Shown here one piece after another: positions 62,287 to 64,000 of a stretch of DNA of 64,000 nucleotides (within the stretch, counting starts at the first letter, position 1; each line of letters begins with the position of its first letter). Both the position numbers and the translations under genes were made by a program. The DNA comes from Polaribacter porphyrae (lineage in GTDB: Bacteria > Bacteroidota > Bacteroidia > Flavobacteriales > Flavobacteriaceae). The notes under the pieces are model-generated. The model was not told the origin of the DNA and made no database searches. It saw nothing but the letters and a program-made list of their open reading frames with translations. The stretch covers positions 2,843,554 through 2,907,553 of the forward strand of contig NZ_MSCN01000001.1 of the NCBI RefSeq assembly GCF_002954685.1, written 5' to 3'.

Positions 62287-64000
62287 ATGAAAAAAATTAC
62301 GCTATCAATTTTATGTTTATTATTTGCTGTTATAACAACAAATGCTCAAATAACTTTAGTAAAAGATTTACTCACAACAGACAGTGATTCCTATCCTTAT
62401 AATTTTCTAGACGGAGGTAGTTTTGCAGTTTTTATTGCTAATACTAATAACACTCAAGAAGTTTGGGCTACTGATGGTACAGGGGCAAATACAGTAAATA
62501 TTGGAACAAACATTAATGAAATTTTTAATGTTTTTGACACTTCAATAGTATTTAAAAACAATTTATATTTTGTTATTGAAAATGCAGATACAGGAGCAGA
62601 GTTATATAAAACAGATGGCACTTTAGCAGGTACATCAATTCTTAAAGATATTAATAATAGCTTTGGGTCAACTCCAGAAAATTTTATTATTTATAAAAAT
62701 GAACTTTATTTTACTGCAGACGATGGTATTAATGGTTCTCAAATTTGGAAGACAGATGGTACAGAAGCAGGTACTATTAAAGTAACCTCAAAAGTTAATT
62801 TTGCTAGAGATTTTATCATTTATAAAAACGAGTTGTTTTTTACTGCAACAGATAATGTAAATGGAGATCAATTATGGAAAACAGATGGTACAGATTCTGG
62901 TACAACTTCTGTTAAAATAATTAATGGAGCAACAGGGAGTTCTCCAAGAAATTTTATGCTTTTTAACAATGAGATTTTCTTTTTAGCAACAACAGATGCA
63001 GAAGGAGAAGAGTTATGGAAAACAGATGGTACAGATTCTGGGACTGTATTAATTAAAGATATTAAAACAGGTAATTTAGGTTCAGGTATTAATAATCTCA
63101 CTATAAATAATAATAACTTATTATTTACTGCAGATGATGGTATAAATGGAACTGAATTATGGAAATCTGATGGCACAAATGCAGGTACAGTTTTAGTTAA
63201 AGATTTTTCTGGAGATATGAATTCTACAGATTTTGTTGGATTCAAAAATTTAGATGCTACAACAACAGTTATGATTTTGAGTACACCAGCATTAGGTCAC
63301 GAATTATGGAAAACAGATGGTACAGAAGCAGGTTCAGTTTTGGTAAAAGATATAAATTCAGGAGCAGATTCAAGTTTTAGTCAATTTTCTAATGTTGAAC
63401 CAGTAATTTTAAATAATGAAATTTATTTTGAAGCAAATAATGGTACAGATGGTGTAGAATTATGGAAATCTAATGGTACAGAAGCTGGTACAATAATGGT
63501 TAAAAATGTTAATACTAATAATTCTATTGAAAATGGAAAAGGCTTATTTGGTGGTTTAGTATTACTGAACAACAAAATAATTTTTGAGGCTTTTAACACG
63601 AATACCAACAGAGAACTTTGGATAACTGATGGTTCATCAGCAGGAACAACTATTTTAAATGACAATAACCCAGGTATTGGTTGGGGAGCATATTTAGATG
63701 ATGCTGTTGTAATAAATGGGAATTTATTATTTAACGGAAGCAATGGAAACAACGGTTTCGAAATCTGGAAAACAGATGGAACAGCACTAGGGACTTCACA
63801 AGTAAAAAACATAGAAGATGCTCCAAGTAGTAGTACACCACTAGAATTATCTGTTGGTTTAGGTAAGTTGTTTTTTAAAGCAGATAGTACTTCTTTTTCT
63901 AATTCAAGACTATTTGTTACAGATGGTACTGCAGCAAGTACAACTAAAGTTGTAGAAGGTAATAAATCTGTAATTAACCCAACAGCAATGACAGAATTTA
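62287..64000 (+). CDS. TDGT-repeat surface protein, 3' end cut by the window edge
   Basis: 571 codons are visible from ATG 62287 to the window end without a stop. The signal peptide is MKKITLSILCLLFAVITTNAQ by position, cleaved before ITLVKDL. The body holds about 11 copies of a module with core ELWKTDGTxAGT, spaced 43-53 residues, each preceded by an NELFFTAxD-type strand. This is the same family as the protein at 9327-10829. A Por sorting domain probably lies outside the window. The regular spacing fits a beta-propeller or beta-helix surface protein. Confidence 0.85.
   Translation, partial: MKKITLSILCLLFAVITTNAQITLVKDLLTTDSDSYPYNFLDGGSFAVFIANTNNTQEVWATDGTGANTVNIGTNINEIFNVFDTSIVFKNNLYFVIENADTGAELYKTDGTLAGTSILKDINNSFGSTPENFIIYKNELYFTADDGINGSQIWKTDGTEAGTIKVTSKVNFARDFIIYKNELFFTATDNVNGDQLWKTDGTDSGTTSVKIINGATGSSPRNFMLFNNEIFFLATTDAEGEELWKTDGTDSGTVLIKDIKTGNLGSGINNLTINNNNLLFTADDGINGTELWKSDGTNAGTVLVKDFSGDMNSTDFVGFKNLDATTTVMILSTPALGHELWKTDGTEAGSVLVKDINSGADSSFSQFSNVEPVILNNEIYFEANNGTDGVELWKSNGTEAGTIMVKNVNTNNSIENGKGLFGGLVLLNNKIIFEAFNTNTNRELWITDGSSAGTTILNDNNPGIGWGAYLDDAVVINGNLLFNGSNGNNGFEIWKTDGTALGTSQVKNIEDAPSSSTPLELSVGLGKLFFKADSTSFSNSRLFVTDGTAASTTKVVEGNKSVINPTAMTEF

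Noticed and set aside
1-64000. tRNA, rRNA, insertion sequences, prophage or integrated elements
   Set aside because: No tRNA-like cloverleaf, transposase, integrase or attachment repeat was recognised by reading; a tRNAscan or ISfinder run could still find something small.

Overview
The window looks like a chromosomal segment of a marine-type Flavobacteriaceae bacterium (Bacteroidota), perhaps near Polaribacter or Tenacibaculum. The genus is inference. The family-level call rests on very AT-rich DNA, Bacteroidota-type promoters (TAnnTTTG -7 boxes), a SusC/SusD pair, Por-type (T9SS) C-terminal sorting domains, many small lipoproteins, and families typical of the group (DUF4270, DUF4271, DUF4296, DUF3109, DUF4377, GIN domain). 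I saw no rRNA, tRNA, CRISPR array, insertion sequence or prophage, and no gene-free stretch above 300 bases.

Layout. 1-1961: the end of an alpha/beta hydrolase gene and dinB, separated by a decayed palindromic element. 1988-9201: minus-strand genes for a membrane-anchored AraC regulator, a DoxX protein, several small envelope proteins, a membrane-bound LytTR regulator, a membrane protein with HExxH, and a serine hydrolase. 9327-19250: a seven-gene plus-strand operon with a T9SS-secreted TDGT-repeat protein, SusC, SusD, a lipoprotein, two small paralogous secreted proteins and a di-heme peroxidase. 19253-23642: a periplasmic molybdenum hydroxylase (two subunits) and an aldehyde dehydrogenase. 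23752-24819: an isoaspartyl peptidase. 25298-29362: a minus-strand operon of five small lipoproteins, a sigma-70 factor that appears to start at ATT, and a protein joining an inner-membrane anchor to an outer-membrane barrel.

29440-49795 is mostly housekeeping: LuxE-like acyl synthetase, mscL, tyrS, pyrC-like dihydroorotase, a dolichol-phosphate-mannose-type glycosyltransferase, DUF4271-hemD, radA, a flippase-like protein, panD-panC, a GT5-like protein, DUF4270, glmS, MarC and DUF3109. 49787-55432 is a signalling cluster of one LytTR response regulator followed by three intact LytS-type histidine kinases. 55666-64000 carries secreted surface proteins: a DUF4412 protein, a giant leucine-rich-repeat adhesin split by one in-frame TGA, and a second TDGT-repeat protein that runs off the window.

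The points most worth follow-up are the ATT-started sigma factor and its lipoprotein/barrel operon; the SusCD locus with a MauG/CCP-type enzyme and a paralogous pair of small secreted proteins with conserved tryptophans and basic His tails; the single nonsense codon in the large adhesin; five genes whose ATG lies exactly 4 nt after a TAnnTTTG-like box (possible leaderless expression); and the one-regulator, three-kinase cluster.
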